The translations under genes and the position numbers were made by a program. 64,000 bases of DNA from Prionace glauca (lineage: Eukaryota; Chordata; Chondrichthyes; Carcharhiniformes; Carcharhinidae): positions 112,773,476 to 112,837,475 of the forward strand of contig CM075728.1 in assembly GCA_037974335.1 (NCBI GenBank), given 5' to 3'. The notes under the pieces are model-generated. The model saw only the letters and a list, made by a program, of their open reading frames with translations. It was not told the DNA's origin and did not search any database. The first letter of the stretch is position 1. Every line of letters starts with the position of its first letter. Shown here in pieces: positions 1-10,623 of this stretch.

Positions 1-733
1 GACTCCAGTTGATGAAGCCTGGTAGCAGACAGTCAATAATGCACTGGCTTCTTGAATCTTACCAGATCTGCAATGGTGTTCAAGTTTTTTGTAATATGGA
101 GTGACTTGGTGCTTAATAGTTGATGTCATGCTAACTGTCCTACTTATCTCCTTTGGCTCTCCCTTTGCCAGTTGCCAGGATGTGATATGTTTCATAATTG
201 TTTCAAATTTAGTAAATATCTCTGAACTGGAAACATGCCCATTCTGATGGTGCACAAATATTTCCCCAGAAATGAATAAATTGTATCAATTTGGCTTTTC
301 TATGTAACCAAAATATAAACTAAAAACTTCTTAGTATTTGTGTATAGCACTTCAATCTCGCAGTCAAAGTTCCCTGTGTGAAGAATAGAATTCCTCCTTG
401 TACCTCGCTCCTGAATATTTTTGTTTCTTTTTATGGCTCCATCTTCATTATTCCTTCAACTCCACATGCACTCAGTTGAGACAGAAAGATGGCTAGACTG
501 GCTCTGACTGTTGTCTTGCTTATTTCTTTTCAAGGCTTGTGATTCATGCAGGGACATGATGACAAATGCCTCACTTCTTGTAGAATATCGGAAGCATTTG
601 AGACTAAAATGAAAAGCCCCTAGTGTAGGAATGCAGAGCTCTATTGCTAGAATTTTCCTTGTATTAATAGAATTAAATCTATATCTATGTCACATTGCTA
701 AGAGTTTTACTGTTATGAATTTTATTCCAACAG
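1..733. other. Non-coding flank with a possible signal-peptide exon at 489-534
   Basis: No repeat or conserved gene is recognised in most of this stretch. The one feature worth noting is an ATG at 489 followed by fifteen mostly hydrophobic codons (start MARLALTVV), which has the look of a secretory signal. It reaches a phase-1 point at 534 and would match the phase of the Ig exon at 734. The only donor available there is a weak GC (CAAG then GCTTGT), so an exon call is speculative. Confidence 0.25.
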
Positions 734-1038
734 ATAATTTCCAGGAGGTGTCACAGATCACTTGTCAGACAGAATGTCCTAAAGCTGGCCAGCCTGTGAC
801 AGTTTCCTGCACAATTACAGGATCCTCTAAAGAAGACACCCACCTCACGTGGTGCATAGATGTTTACCCTGTTGAAGATATGAGCTGCATTACCAATACA
901 CCGTTTAAAACTGGTGTAGGTTTCACCACTTATCTAACTTATGTACCAAAGCAAGAGAGTGGCAATTCTAAACTCCAACTTGATGTGATTACTGAGATGG
1001 ACCCAATTTGCAGATACTTCCAGCTGAAATTAAATTGA
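734..1038 (+). CDS. Orphan Ig-like (C1-type) exon of an upstream IgSF gene, ends in a stop
   Basis: A polypyrimidine tract and CAG end at 733, and the open frame enters in phase 1, like every exon of the IgSF gene further right. About 101 residues are encoded before TGA. Landmarks are Cys11, a B-strand Cys26 and the C-strand Trp40, then TYLTYVPKQ as a DE-strand-like segment. The usual F-strand Tyr-x-Cys is absent and a late Cys93 precedes QLK. Cys11, Cys26, Trp40 and the C-x3-QLK ending have the same numbering or spacing as exon 8 (61,564-61,887), so I infer a paralogous domain. Where exon 8 has a splice donor this copy runs into a stop, so it is either a terminal exon of an upstream tandem paralog or a decaying copy. 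No donor within the exon is convincing. The rest of its gene would lie left of the window, apart from the weak signal-like ORF at 489. Confidence 0.5.
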
Positions 1039-1244
1039 CTTGATATTTCAGGAACAGGAAGCAGCTCATTGTGATTTTGATGTGAAAGATGGAAGCAACA
1101 CCATTGTTTTTACCTTGCATCACCTATTCCATTGGTGAATGAAATGTCATCATTTATGGCCTAACGTTTTCTAATCATTTATTATGTGTTACAAAGACAC
1201 AAGGTAAATCAGTTAATCAAGAATACAGACAGCTGAATGTTTAA

Positions 1245-1650
1245 TGGAACCTAAAGAGAAAATGCTGGATAATCTCAACAGGTCTGGCAGCATCTGTAAG
1301 GAGAGAAAACAGCTGATGTTTCGAGTCCAGATGATCCTTTGTCAAAGCTCAAAGGTGTAGAAAGTGGGAGATACCGATACTGTAGGGTGAGGGAATAAAA
1401 GATGAGTCATAGCAATAAAAACAAGGGGAAAGGTTGTTAATGGCAGTCCATAGAGGCAATAGGAGGTGTGAATGGCCAAACAGCAGAGAAGCTGAAATCA
1501 GAGGATAAACTGTGACAGATGAAGTTGTTGGGGGGAGGGAGGAGATGGGTGGGAGGAGCTAATATTGAGAAAAAGAGTGGAAAAGGGTAAGAAAAGGGGG
1601 TAAAATAGGGGGAAAGAAAAATAAAGACAATAAAGAAGGAAAAGGCAGAG
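1245..1650 (+). repeat. Unclassified dispersed repeat
   Basis: This stretch has the form AATGCTGG...CTCAACAGGTCTGGCAGCATCTG...TTTCGAGTCCAGATGATCC. An inverted relative of the same text lies at about 30,010-30,135, so it is a dispersed element. The right half is purine-rich low-complexity sequence. I cannot assign a class. Confidence 0.55.
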
Positions 1651-2557
1651 AACAAGTAAAAATTAAATGATTAATGGATTTTCCCCATGTTTCTAATTAG
1701 CTACTTATATCAAAATTAAAAGAATGAACATTGAGGACAGGCCTTCAAATGTACTATTTCTGAAAACAGAATAACTACATAAAATAAAGGGACAAGAGTT
1801 ATAAGTGAGGGAAGAGAGGAGATAATGAATTAACTGCTAAAATGATTACTACACACCTATTGTGCTGGGTGCTAAGGGTGAGAATGAGAGGACACGGTGT
1901 CATCTCCTGTTGTCATTCTTCAAGATCATAACTGGCCCCATTCCTGTAATGTTCCACATGTTCTCTTTGTGTGGGGTAAAGCTATGCAGGTGGCTTCTAG
2001 TGTCTCTTGTCAACATCTTCTGCCTAACTTGGGTGGAACTTTTTCCTGCAGGATAAAATGTGACAATCAGAATGTGCTTGTTTTGACTGAATAGTTATGG
2101 TGTTACTTGAGTAAGTGAGGGGTGCATATGTGGAGAAAGATGGAGTGGTGTTATGGTTGTAGTCAGTGAAGGAAATCAGTGGAGGATAATGCCTGTGTGT
2201 TTGCAGGTTTGAGGAAAGCACCATTGAGATGAGGCGTAAAATTCTTGGGAACATTGAGGATGCTCTTCAGGATTGAGCCATGTCCTGTGATCTAAGTTAG
2301 CATTGACCTCCTTAGTCACCTCTTCCCACTGACTATAAAAGAGTTACCTGGACAGCTTTCTGTTGTCTGTTTCAACTTTAATTGTTTGGAATATGAGGGT
2401 AAAATTCGTTGTATTTTCTTTCTTTTGTTTATAATGATTGAGTAACTTGCTTGATTGAGTAATTCGCAACATGAGTAATTCGCAACATGTGAAAGTCTAA
2501 AGAGTTTTGTTTTTAATCCCATGGCTGTGAATTTGAGAAATAAATATGTTTTGTGTA
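1651..2557. other. Intergenic sequence, nothing recognised
   Basis: No exon-like frame with splice sites and no recognised transposon. The only local structure is a 15-base direct duplication (GAGTAATTCGCAACAT twice) at about 2,456-2,488. Confidence 0.5.
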
Positions 2558-2779
2558 ACATAGAAAGATGGAAAAACCACAGCACAAACAGGCCCTTAGG
2601 CTCACAAGTTATGCCAATCATATCCCTATCTACTAGGCTTACCTATAACCCTCAATCCTATTAAGTCCCATGTACTCATCCAGACGTTTCTTAAAAGACC
2701 CTATCAAATTTGCCTCTGCCTCTACCACCACTGACGGCAGCTGATTCCGCTCACCCACCACCCTCTGAGTGAAAAACTT

Positions 2780-2980
2780 ATAAGAACATAAGAAATAGGA
2801 GCAGGCCATCTGGCCCTTCGAGCCTGCCCCGCCATTCAATAAGATCATGGCTGATCTGTCGTGACTCAGCTCCACCTTCCTGCCCTCTCCCCATAACCCT
2901 TAATCCCTTCTCTTATCAAAAACCCATCAACCCGTTTCTTAAAAATATTTAGCGAGGCAGCCTCCACCACTTCAACGGGT
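2780..2980 (-). mobile_element. CR1 subfamily A 3' fragment nested in the CR1 at 2,558-6,110
   Basis: It begins with TAAGAACATAAGAAATAGG (the reverse complement of the CR1 3' tail) and continues with the subfamily A 3' UTR text up to TTCAACGGG. The host LINE text resumes immediately with CCCTGACATCTCCTC. Confidence 0.8.
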
Positions 2981-3395
2981 ATCCCTGACATCTCCTCTGT
3001 ACCTACTCCCCAGCACCTTAAACCTGTGTCCTCTCGTAGCGACCATTCCAGCCCTGGGAAAAAGCCGTTGAGAATCCACCCTATCTATTCGTCTCAATAT
3101 CTTATACACCTCTATCAGGTCACCTCTCACCCTTCATCTCTCCAAGGAGAAAAAAACCGAGCTCCCTCAACCTATCCCAATAAGGCGTGCCACCCAATCC
3201 AGGTAACATCCTTGTAAATCTCCTCTGCACCAGTTCAATAGCTTCCATATCCCTCCTGTATTGTGGGGATCAGAACTGAGCACAGTACTCTGAGTGGGGT
3301 CTGACCAGGGTCTTATAAAGCTGCAGCATTATCTCCTGACTCCTAAACTCAATCCCTCGATTGATGAAGGCCAGCACACCATACACCTTAACCAC

Positions 3396-3610
3396 AAATT
3401 GTATTGTACAACGTCTGTTAAACAGATACATTTTATCTTTTATTAAAGGAAGAACCAGACTGATAAATTTAACAGACTCCAAGGTGCTAAAGCTTTCTAC
3501 AAATACCGTGATTGAAAATTCAACTCCCTGTCATTGCAATAAGTACATCTGACAATGTAGGGTTACAGAATTCCTCCCCCCCTCCTAATATTTTGTTTTT
3601 TTTCACTAAT
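3396..3610. other. Unrelated filler replacing part of a LINE
   Basis: The subfamily B LINE text stops near 3,395 and resumes near 3,611. The copy at 52,646-55,618 has about 290 bases of RT sequence between the matching points. The filler here resembles no other repeat in the window and ends in C-rich and T-rich runs. Confidence 0.5.
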
Positions 3611-4852
3611 CCATCCTCCTACACCCTCATCTAGGTCATTTATAAAAATGACAAACAGCAGTGGCCCCAAAACAGATCCTTGAGGTACACCACTTCGTAA
3701 CTGAACTCCAGGTTGAATATTTCCCATCAACCCACCACCCTCTGTCTTCTATCAGCTAGCCAATTCCTGATCCAAACTGCTAAATCACCCTCAATCCCAT
3801 GCATCTGCATTTTCTGCAGTAGCCTACCATGGGGAACCTTATCAAACGCTTTACTAAAATCCATATACACCACGTCAACTGCCTTACCCTTATCCACCTC
3901 TTTGGTCACCTTTTCAAAAAAACTCTAAGGTTTGTGAGGCACAACCTACCCTTCACAAAACCGTGTTGACTATCCCTAATCAATTTATTTCCCTCTAGAT
4001 GATTATAAATCCTATCCCTTATAATTCTTTCCAAAACTTTGCCCACAACAGAAGTAAGGCTCACCAGTCTATAATTCCCAGGATGGTCTCCCCTTCTTGA
4101 ACAAGGGGACAACATTTGCTATCCTCCAGTCTTCCGGCACTATACCTGTAGCCAATGATGAAAAGAAGATCAAAGCCAAAGGCTCTGCAATCTCTTCCCT
4201 AGCCTCCCAGAGAATCCTAGGGTAAATCCCATCTGGCCCAGAGGACTTATCTATTTCCATACTCTCAAGAATTGCTATCACCTTCTCCTTATGTACCTCA
4301 ATCCTGTCTAGTCTACAACCCTGTATCGCAGTATTCTCCTCAATTACACTGACTTTTTCCTGCGTGAATACTGACGAAAAATACTCATTCAGTGCCTCTC
4401 CTATCTCTTTAGGCTCCACACACAACTTCCCACTGCTGTCTCTGACTGGCCCTAATCTTGCCCTAACCAATCTTTTATTCTTGACATACCTGTAGAAAGC
4501 TTTAGGATTTTCCTTGATCCTATCCACCAAAGTCTTCTCATGTCCTCTTCTTAACTCTCTCTCTTTAGCTCCTTCCTGGATGATTTATAACTCTCCAGTG
4601 CCTTAACTGAGCCTTCACGTCTCATCTTTACATAAGCCTCCTTCTTCCTCTTCACCAGAGATTCAACTTCCTTTGTACACCACGGTTCCCTCGCTCGACC
4701 ACTTGCTCCCTGCCTGACAGGTACATACTTATCAAGGACCCGCAGTAGCTGCTCCTTGAATAAGCTCTACATTTCATTTGTTCCCAGCCCCTGCAATTTC
4801 CTACTCCACCCTATGTATCCTAAATCTCCACCCTATGTATCCTAAATCTCGC

Positions 4853-5175
4853 CAAAAGAGACAGTAGGACTAGGGGGCACAGCCTCAAGATAAAAGGGGG
4901 GCGGTTTAGAACGGAGTTGAGGAGGAACTTCTTCACTCAAAGGGTGGTGAATCTCTGGAATTCTCTGCCCGTTGAAGTGGTGGAGGCTGTCTTGCTAAAT
5001 ATTTTTAAGACGCGGGTTGATGGGTTTTTGATTAGAGAGGGGATTAAGGGTTATGGGGAGAAAGCGGGAAAGTGGAACTGAGCAGCGATAGATCAGCCAT
5101 GATCTTATTGAATGGTGGGGCAGGCTCGAAGGGCTAGATGCCCTACTCCTGCTCCTATTTCTTATGTTCTTATGT
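4853..5175 (+). mobile_element. CR1 subfamily A 3' end inserted in an antisense CR1
   Basis: This copy starts inside the last RT-linked coding segment (AAGAGACAGTAGGACTAGG) and ends CTTATGTTCTTATG, the CR1 3' octamer tail. Just before it the host text CACCCTATGTATCCTAAATCTC occurs twice in tandem (about 4,807-4,850), possibly a local duplication linked to the insertion. Confidence 0.85.
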
Positions 5176-8100
5176 AATAGCCTCATAATTACCTTTCTCT
5201 CAGCTATAACTTCTGCCCTTCAGTATATGCCTATCCCTTTCCATCACTAAGGTAAACGTAACTGAATTGTGGTCACTATCACCAAAGTGCTCACCTACCT
5301 CCAAGTCTAACACCTGGTCTGGTTCATTACCCAGTACCAAATCCAATGTAGCCTCACCTCTTGTTGGCCTATCTACATACTGTGTCATGAAACCTTCCTG
5401 CACATGTTGGACAAAAACTGACCTCTCTAACGTGCTTGAACTATATAGCTTTTCCAATCAATATTTGTAAAGTTAAAGTCCCCCATAACAACTACCCTGT
5501 TACTTTCGCACCTATCTAGGATCATCTTTGCAATCCTTTCCTCTACATCTCTGGAATTTTTTGGAGGCCTATAAAAAAAAACTCCCAACACTGTGACCTC
5601 CTTTCCTGTTTCTAATCTCAGCTCATACCACCTCAATAGACAGGTCCACATCAAACGTCCTTTCTGCCACCGTAATACTGTCCTTGACTAACAATGCCAC
5701 GCCTCCCCCTCTTCTACCACCTTCTCTGCTCTGACTGTAACATCTGAACCCCGGAACCTGCAACAACTATTCCTGTCCCTGCTCTATCCATGTCTCTGAA
5801 ATGGCCACAACATCGAAGTCCCAGGCACCAATCCAGGCTGCAAGTTCATCCGCTTTATTGCGTATGCTCCTCGCATTAAAGTATACGCACTTCAAACCAC
5901 CCTCCCGCCTACCAATACACTGCTGTGACCTAGAAACCTTATCCACGACCTCCCTATTCTCGTCCTCTGTACATTGGAGCTACAATTCAAGTTCCCATCC
6001 CCCTTCTGAATCAGTTTAAACCCCCCCCCCCCCCGAATAGCATTGGCAAATTTATCCCCCCAAGCTATTAGTACCCCTCTGGTTCAGGTGCAGACCATCC
6101 CTATTAGAATCCAGAGTAAGGAATTGGAGAAGAGGAATGGAGTATTAGAGAAGAATCAATGGGGATGGGAAATTGTTCCTGTGTCCCCCTTATGAGTCCA
6201 CACAACAGGACTAACTGCCCCTCCAGAGGAAGGGGAAGCGGTAGGACACAAGATGCTAGTAACCTGAGGGGGAAAGGATGCGCAGCCAATAGCAAATTAC
6301 AAACCATTCACTCTGGGCGAGGGATAACAGATAATGGCCTCCTTGGGTAAACTACAACCTAGAAGTGCAAATACAAAATTTTGGGAAGAATTAGATACAG
6401 GTTGGGTAGGACACCAACTGCACTTAAGGAATAAACACCAAGTGGTTAGGGCCGCATGTCCAGCAGATAAATAGAGCAGATAGTCAGAGGGCCCGCCATT
6501 CCCCAGCACAAGAATACAGTGAGGGCGTTGGATACACTTAGTAGCTCTAACAGCAGAAATAGATGTCCAACAGGCACCCTTCACCCTGTTTAAAACAGAA
6601 GTCCAGACAGTTTTAGGAAATGCCCCTACCAATTGAAGTAAAATCACAACGACCAAGCAACAAAAGGGAGAAGGGGCCTCTGAATATGGGGAATGGTTGT
6701 TCCAAGTATACCAGGAATGCGCAGGGCAAGGAAACCCAGGTCGTGGGGATCGAGCGTTTATTCAAGCTTTCAAGGATGGGCCCTCCAGCGTTCACCAAAC
6801 CATCTTAAAAATGGGAGTGATCATGTCCCAGGATTATGATGAACTGGTGGAATAGACTAGTGGCATACGTGAAGGGGGCAGGAGGAGAAATCACAGACAA
6901 AGTTACAACAGAAAAGAGTAGCTAGCTGCCTATGGTAGCAGGAGCAGAACTAAGCCCAAAGTGACCTGTCACAATTGTGGCTGACAAGGGCATTTTGCAA
7001 AGGAGGGCCGGGTCCCAAGGAAAGGAAATAAATTTGGAAACAGTGGGAGATATTGTAATTATTGTAATAAAAATGGGCACGGAAGCAATATGTTGGGAGA
7101 AACGTGGGAGACCACCTTCCCCGATTCACGTCCACAGCAGAATTGGAGGAACTAAGGAACTTCTGAGATCAGCAAGACTGATGGCCTGCAGTCCCCATTC
7201 ATGAGGGTAAGAAGAAGGGAAGGATCTATGTGTGTGCACTAGTAGAGGGCAGGCAATGTGAGATGCTGGTGAACACAGGTGCATCCATTATCTGTCATTG
7301 ACCTTCCCTTACTACAAATAGGATGATTTATCTAACAGGAACAGGAGGGAACAAAACACCCACGAAACCACGTTAGGTATGTACAAATTATTTATTTCTA
7401 CCATGAGATTCTATGTATGTAAAAATAACAAGGGTACAATAATGGGAAATGATTTAGTGAAGGAGTATGAAAGTTTGATTGACTGTGGGGAGGGAATAGG
7501 AAAACTCATAAGTCACCTCGAGACTATCAAGGTAGCCACAGCCACCACCAGAGATTGGCAACTAGAAACAAAGGGGTTTGGAGCCATCTGTGCCTCCGTC
7601 CCCGGAGTATGGGCCAAAACGAAATTAGACACTGGCCTAACCAAAACTGACCAGATAAAGATGCCCAGACCAGAGCATAAGCCCCACCGACAGTGGCCAA
7701 TAAAACCGGAGGCAAAGGCAGTTGTAATAGAAATAGTTAAAAGGTTAGTGGAGAAAGGAATCCTGAGGGAAACGGCGAATAACACTAACTCCCCTACCTG
7801 GCCTGTGAGCAAACCCGATGGAAGTTACAGACTCACAATGGACTACACTGCCCTCAATAAAGTCACGCCCAAATTGCATCCCATTGTAGCAAGCCCCTCG
7901 ACAATCCTGAATGGATTGTCACCGGAACATAAAATCTTTACCATATTAGATATAGCCAATGGATTTTGGTCCCTACACTTGGATCCGGAATCCCAAGACA
8001 AATTTGCATTTACGGTGGGAGACCAACAGTAAATTTGGACTCGCCTATTGCAGGGATTCCATCTTCCATCAAATAATGAGTGACATCCTGAAAAGGACAG

Positions 8101-8897
8101 AATTACCAGAGGGTAGCACGATTCTACAATATGTAAATGATATATTAATAGCCTCAGAATCAAAGTTGGGACATCAGGGAGCACTATAGTGTTGAATGAA
8201 TTGAAAACCGCAGGGTTAAAGGTGAGCCCCAAAAAGGCACAAATCAAGAAAGTACAAGTCCTGTATCTAGAACACTTAATATCATAAGGGCTTAAAGAGA
8301 TACCAACAGACTGAAGAAAGGCGGTACAACAAATGCCGCAGCCAGTCACCGTAAGAGAAGTCAGGAAGGTGCTGGGGCTGTTCAATTATGGCTGAAGTTT
8401 TATCCCGGAATTTGCAAAATTGGCAGAAGCTGGTTAAAGGGGGAAAGCCAGCTTTAAACTCTGTAGAATGGGGTCCTGAGCAAGAAGAGGCCTATAATAA
8501 GTTGCTGGAGCAGAGAGAAAGCTAAGAATTTACCTGTTAAAAACCTGTTTAAAATAAGTTTAAAGCACTTTGTTCTTTGTAGAACTGTTTAAAGCATTTA
8601 TATTTACTGCTTTAAGAATTCTGAGGGAGTGTTTAGAACAGAGTTGTGGACGAGCCAGCTTCAAATCAGCGCCAGGTTTAAAAGGAGGCCTGGTGTAGAC
8701 AGCGGGCAGCGTCTGAGCGGGCAGTGGAGTGAGTGGGAAGCAGAGTGAGCTAATAGGGCTTAATATCAAAAAGGGCTGGAGGGAAAAAAGGCCAGGTGAG
8801 TTTGTTTGAAAAAAACAAGGAAAAAAAATTTTTTTTCAAAACTACTACAGCATGAAACAAGGAAAAAATTTTTCCCCATAAAAAATTACAGTGAATA

Positions 8898-9251
8898 ATG
8901 GAGGGGCATGTGATGTGTGGTTTCTGTTTGATGTGGGAACTGGTGGACCCCAGGGTCCTTCCCAGTGACCATGTCTGCAGTAAGTGCAGGTTGCTGGAGG
9001 AGCTCCAGCTCAAGGTGGATGAGCTGGCCTCTGAGCTACAGACACTGAGGCTCATCAGGGGGGAGAGGGTGCCCCTAGACTGGCTAAATCTAAGGGTCAG
9101 GGACAAAAGGGGGCTGCTGGGAGGAGGAAGGGGGGTGAGGAGCGGAGGCCTCAGCCTCTTAACCTGCATAACAGGTTTGAGGTTCTTGCTTCCAGTCTGG
9201 AAGAGGACGAGGCAGGTGAGGTTGGTGAGTAAATTGCACACGGTACAGTGA
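8898..9251 (+). CDS. CR1 ORF1 N-terminal part: Cys-rich plus coiled-coil
   Basis: The frame begins MEGHVMCGFC and shows two Cys-x2-Cys pairs (CGFC and CSKC) followed by a leucine-rich heptad segment (LLEELQLKVDELASELQTL). This is the usual layout of CR1/L2 ORF1 proteins, a zinc-binding head and a coiled coil before an esterase domain. The second half of this frame (after about 9,150) is not convincing protein. Together with an in-frame TAA at 9,227 upstream of the esterase part, it suggests ORF1 has lost continuity here. CR1 ORF1 proteins are thought to bind LINE RNA in the ribonucleoprotein particle. Confidence 0.6.
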   Translation: MEGHVMCGFCLMWELVDPRVLPSDHVCSKCRLLEELQLKVDELASELQTLRLIRGERVPLDWLNLRVRDKRGLLGGGRGVRSGGLSLLTCITGLRFLLPVWKRTRQVRLVSKLHTVQ

Positions 9252-9796
9252 TGCAGCAGGACATAGGCAAAGAGAAGGGGAAAAGGAACGTAGTAGTGAT
9301 TGGGGATAGTGGGGTGAAGGGTATTGACACTGTCCTTTGTCACAATGACAAAGTGCACAGAAGGGTGTGTTGTCTGCCTGGTGCTCGGGTACAGGATGTC
9401 GCAGCTGGGCTGCAGAGGAATCTGGAGTGGGAGGGTGAGAACCCGGTCGTTGTAGTACATGTGGGTGCCGGCGACGTAGGCAAAATGCGGACTGAGGATC
9501 TGGGAAGGGAGTATGAAAAGCTGGGAATGGAATTAAAAAGTAGAACCGACAAGGTGGTTATCTCTGGGCTACTGCCTGAACCGAGGGCAGACGGGCATAG
9601 GGTTGACAGGATAAAGGAAGTGAATGGGTGGCTCAGGGATTGGTGTGGGAGGAATGGGTTCGAATTTATGGGGCATTGGCACCAGTATTGGGGTAGGTGG
9701 GACCTGTTCGGGCAGGATAGGGTTGGTCTGAATCATGCTGGGACCAGAGTGCTGGCGAATCGAGTAAAGAGGACTGTAGACAGGGCTTTAAACTAA
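9248..9796 (+). CDS. CR1 ORF1 esterase (SGNH hydrolase-like) domain
   Basis: This 182-residue frame has the SGNH/GDSL signature. Block I is VVVIGDSGVKG (Gly-Asp-Ser at residues 19-21), the central VHVGAGDV corresponds to the GxND block, and GLNHAG near the C-terminus supplies the catalytic His region. ORF1 esterase domains are known from the CR1 and L2 clades, where a role in membrane or particle association has been proposed. The frame is open from ATG to stop and lies directly upstream of ORF2. It is separated from the zinc/coiled-coil part by the frame loss noted for that part. Confidence 0.75.
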   Translation: MMQQDIGKEKGKRNVVVIGDSGVKGIDTVLCHNDKVHRRVCCLPGARVQDVAAGLQRNLEWEGENPVVVVHVGAGDVGKMRTEDLGREYEKLGMELKSRTDKVVISGLLPEPRADGHRVDRIKEVNGWLRDWCGRNGFEFMGHWHQYWGRWDLFGQDRVGLNHAGTRVLANRVKRTVDRALN

Positions 9797-9831
9797 TTAG
9801 GGGGGGGGAGGGTGCGAGGGTAGGTGACGCT

Positions 9832-10623
9832 ATGAGGTCTAAAGTTAAGGATAGGGTACAGGTAAGGGAAGAGGCCAAGGATGTCCCAATTGGTGGCGTT
9901 ACGGCAAATAGGGTCCAGGTAAAGGCTGGGATGAAAGCGTTTTATCTGAATGCACGAAGCATTCGGAATAAAGTGGATGAGCTGATGGCGCAGATCGACA
10001 CAAATGGATACGATCTGGTGGCCATTACAGAGACGTGGCTGCAAGGTGACAGGGACTGGGAGATGAATGTACAGGGCTATCAAGTATTCAGGAAGGATAG
10101 GCAGGAGGAAAGAGGGGGTGGCGTAGATCTGCTGATTAAGGATAGTATCAAGGTGGTAGCAAGGGATGATATCGGAGCCAAGGAGCAGAAAGTGGAATCG
10201 TTGTGGGTGGAGATTAGGAACAGAAAAGGGAGGAAGACGCTAGTGGGTGTCGTCCATAGGCCCCCGAATAATGATCTGGAGGTGGGGCGGGCTGTTAACG
10301 CGCAAATAAGTGCGGCGTGCAGGAATGGGATGGCAGTAGTTATGGGAGATTTCAATCTGCATATTGATTGGTCGACCCATGTTGGACGAGGTGGGCTCGA
10401 GGAGGAGTTCTTGGAATGCTGCAGGGATAATTTCCTTGAACAGTGTGTGTTGGAGACGACGAGGGAGCGAGCAATCTTGGATCTGGTGCTATGTAATGAG
10501 GCGGGTAGAATTAGGGACCTTGCAGTGAAGGATCCTCTTGGAGAGAGTGATCATTGTATGGTGGAGTTTCTGGTGCAGATGGAGGAGGAGAAAGTGGGTC
10601 CCAGACACGCGTCCTTTGTTTGA
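9832..10623 (+). CDS. CR1 ORF2 endonuclease (APE-type) segment
   Basis: This is an apurinic-endonuclease-like domain that nicks target DNA for target-primed reverse transcription. Visible motifs are FYLNARSIRNKVDEL (catalytic Asn), ITETWL (Glu), GVVHRPP, MGDFNLHIDW (Asp/Asn) and ESDHCMVEF (Asp-His) near the C-terminus. The frame ends shortly after the last motif. The copy at 36,883 has one extra base at the matching place (GGTTCCCGG against GGTCCCAG) and reads on, so the end here is a frameshift. The downstream frame continues at 10,554-11,288. Confidence 0.85.
   Translation: MRSKVKDRVQVREEAKDVPIGGVTANRVQVKAGMKAFYLNARSIRNKVDELMAQIDTNGYDLVAITETWLQGDRDWEMNVQGYQVFRKDRQEERGGGVDLLIKDSIKVVARDDIGAKEQKVESLWVEIRNRKGRKTLVGVVHRPPNNDLEVGRAVNAQISAACRNGMAVVMGDFNLHIDWSTHVGRGGLEEEFLECCRDNFLEQCVLETTRERAILDLVLCNEAGRIRDLAVKDPLGESDHCMVEFLVQMEEEKVGPRHASFV

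Larger units (their letters stand above)
2558..6110 (-). mobile_element. Antisense CR1-clade LINE (subfamily B), degraded, with two nested insertions
   Basis: Read on the minus strand, this copy carries the endonuclease (RPPKNSRDVEERI, GDFNFTNIDW around 5,480-5,640) and the reverse transcriptase (VDVVYMDFSKAFDKVPHG around 3,830-3,900). Its 3' end starts at 2,558 with the ACATAGAA...ACAGGCCCTT type of tail. It belongs to the same subfamily as the much better preserved copy at 52,646-55,618. The frames are broken in many places. A subfamily A 3' fragment sits inside at 2,780-2,980, another in the opposite sense at 4,853-5,175, and 3,396-3,610 is unrelated filler. Its 5' edge abuts the retroviral fossil at about 6,111. 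Confidence 0.85.

Noticed and set aside
1437-1655. Minus-strand open frame of 72 residues
   Set aside because: Low-complexity purine-rich strand giving a Phe/Pro/Ser-rich translation next to a dispersed repeat.
2780-2830. Short direct repeats (AAGAACAT units) as a CRISPR-like array
   Set aside because: They are the octamer tails of CR1 elements, without spacers, and recur at every CR1 3' end in the window.
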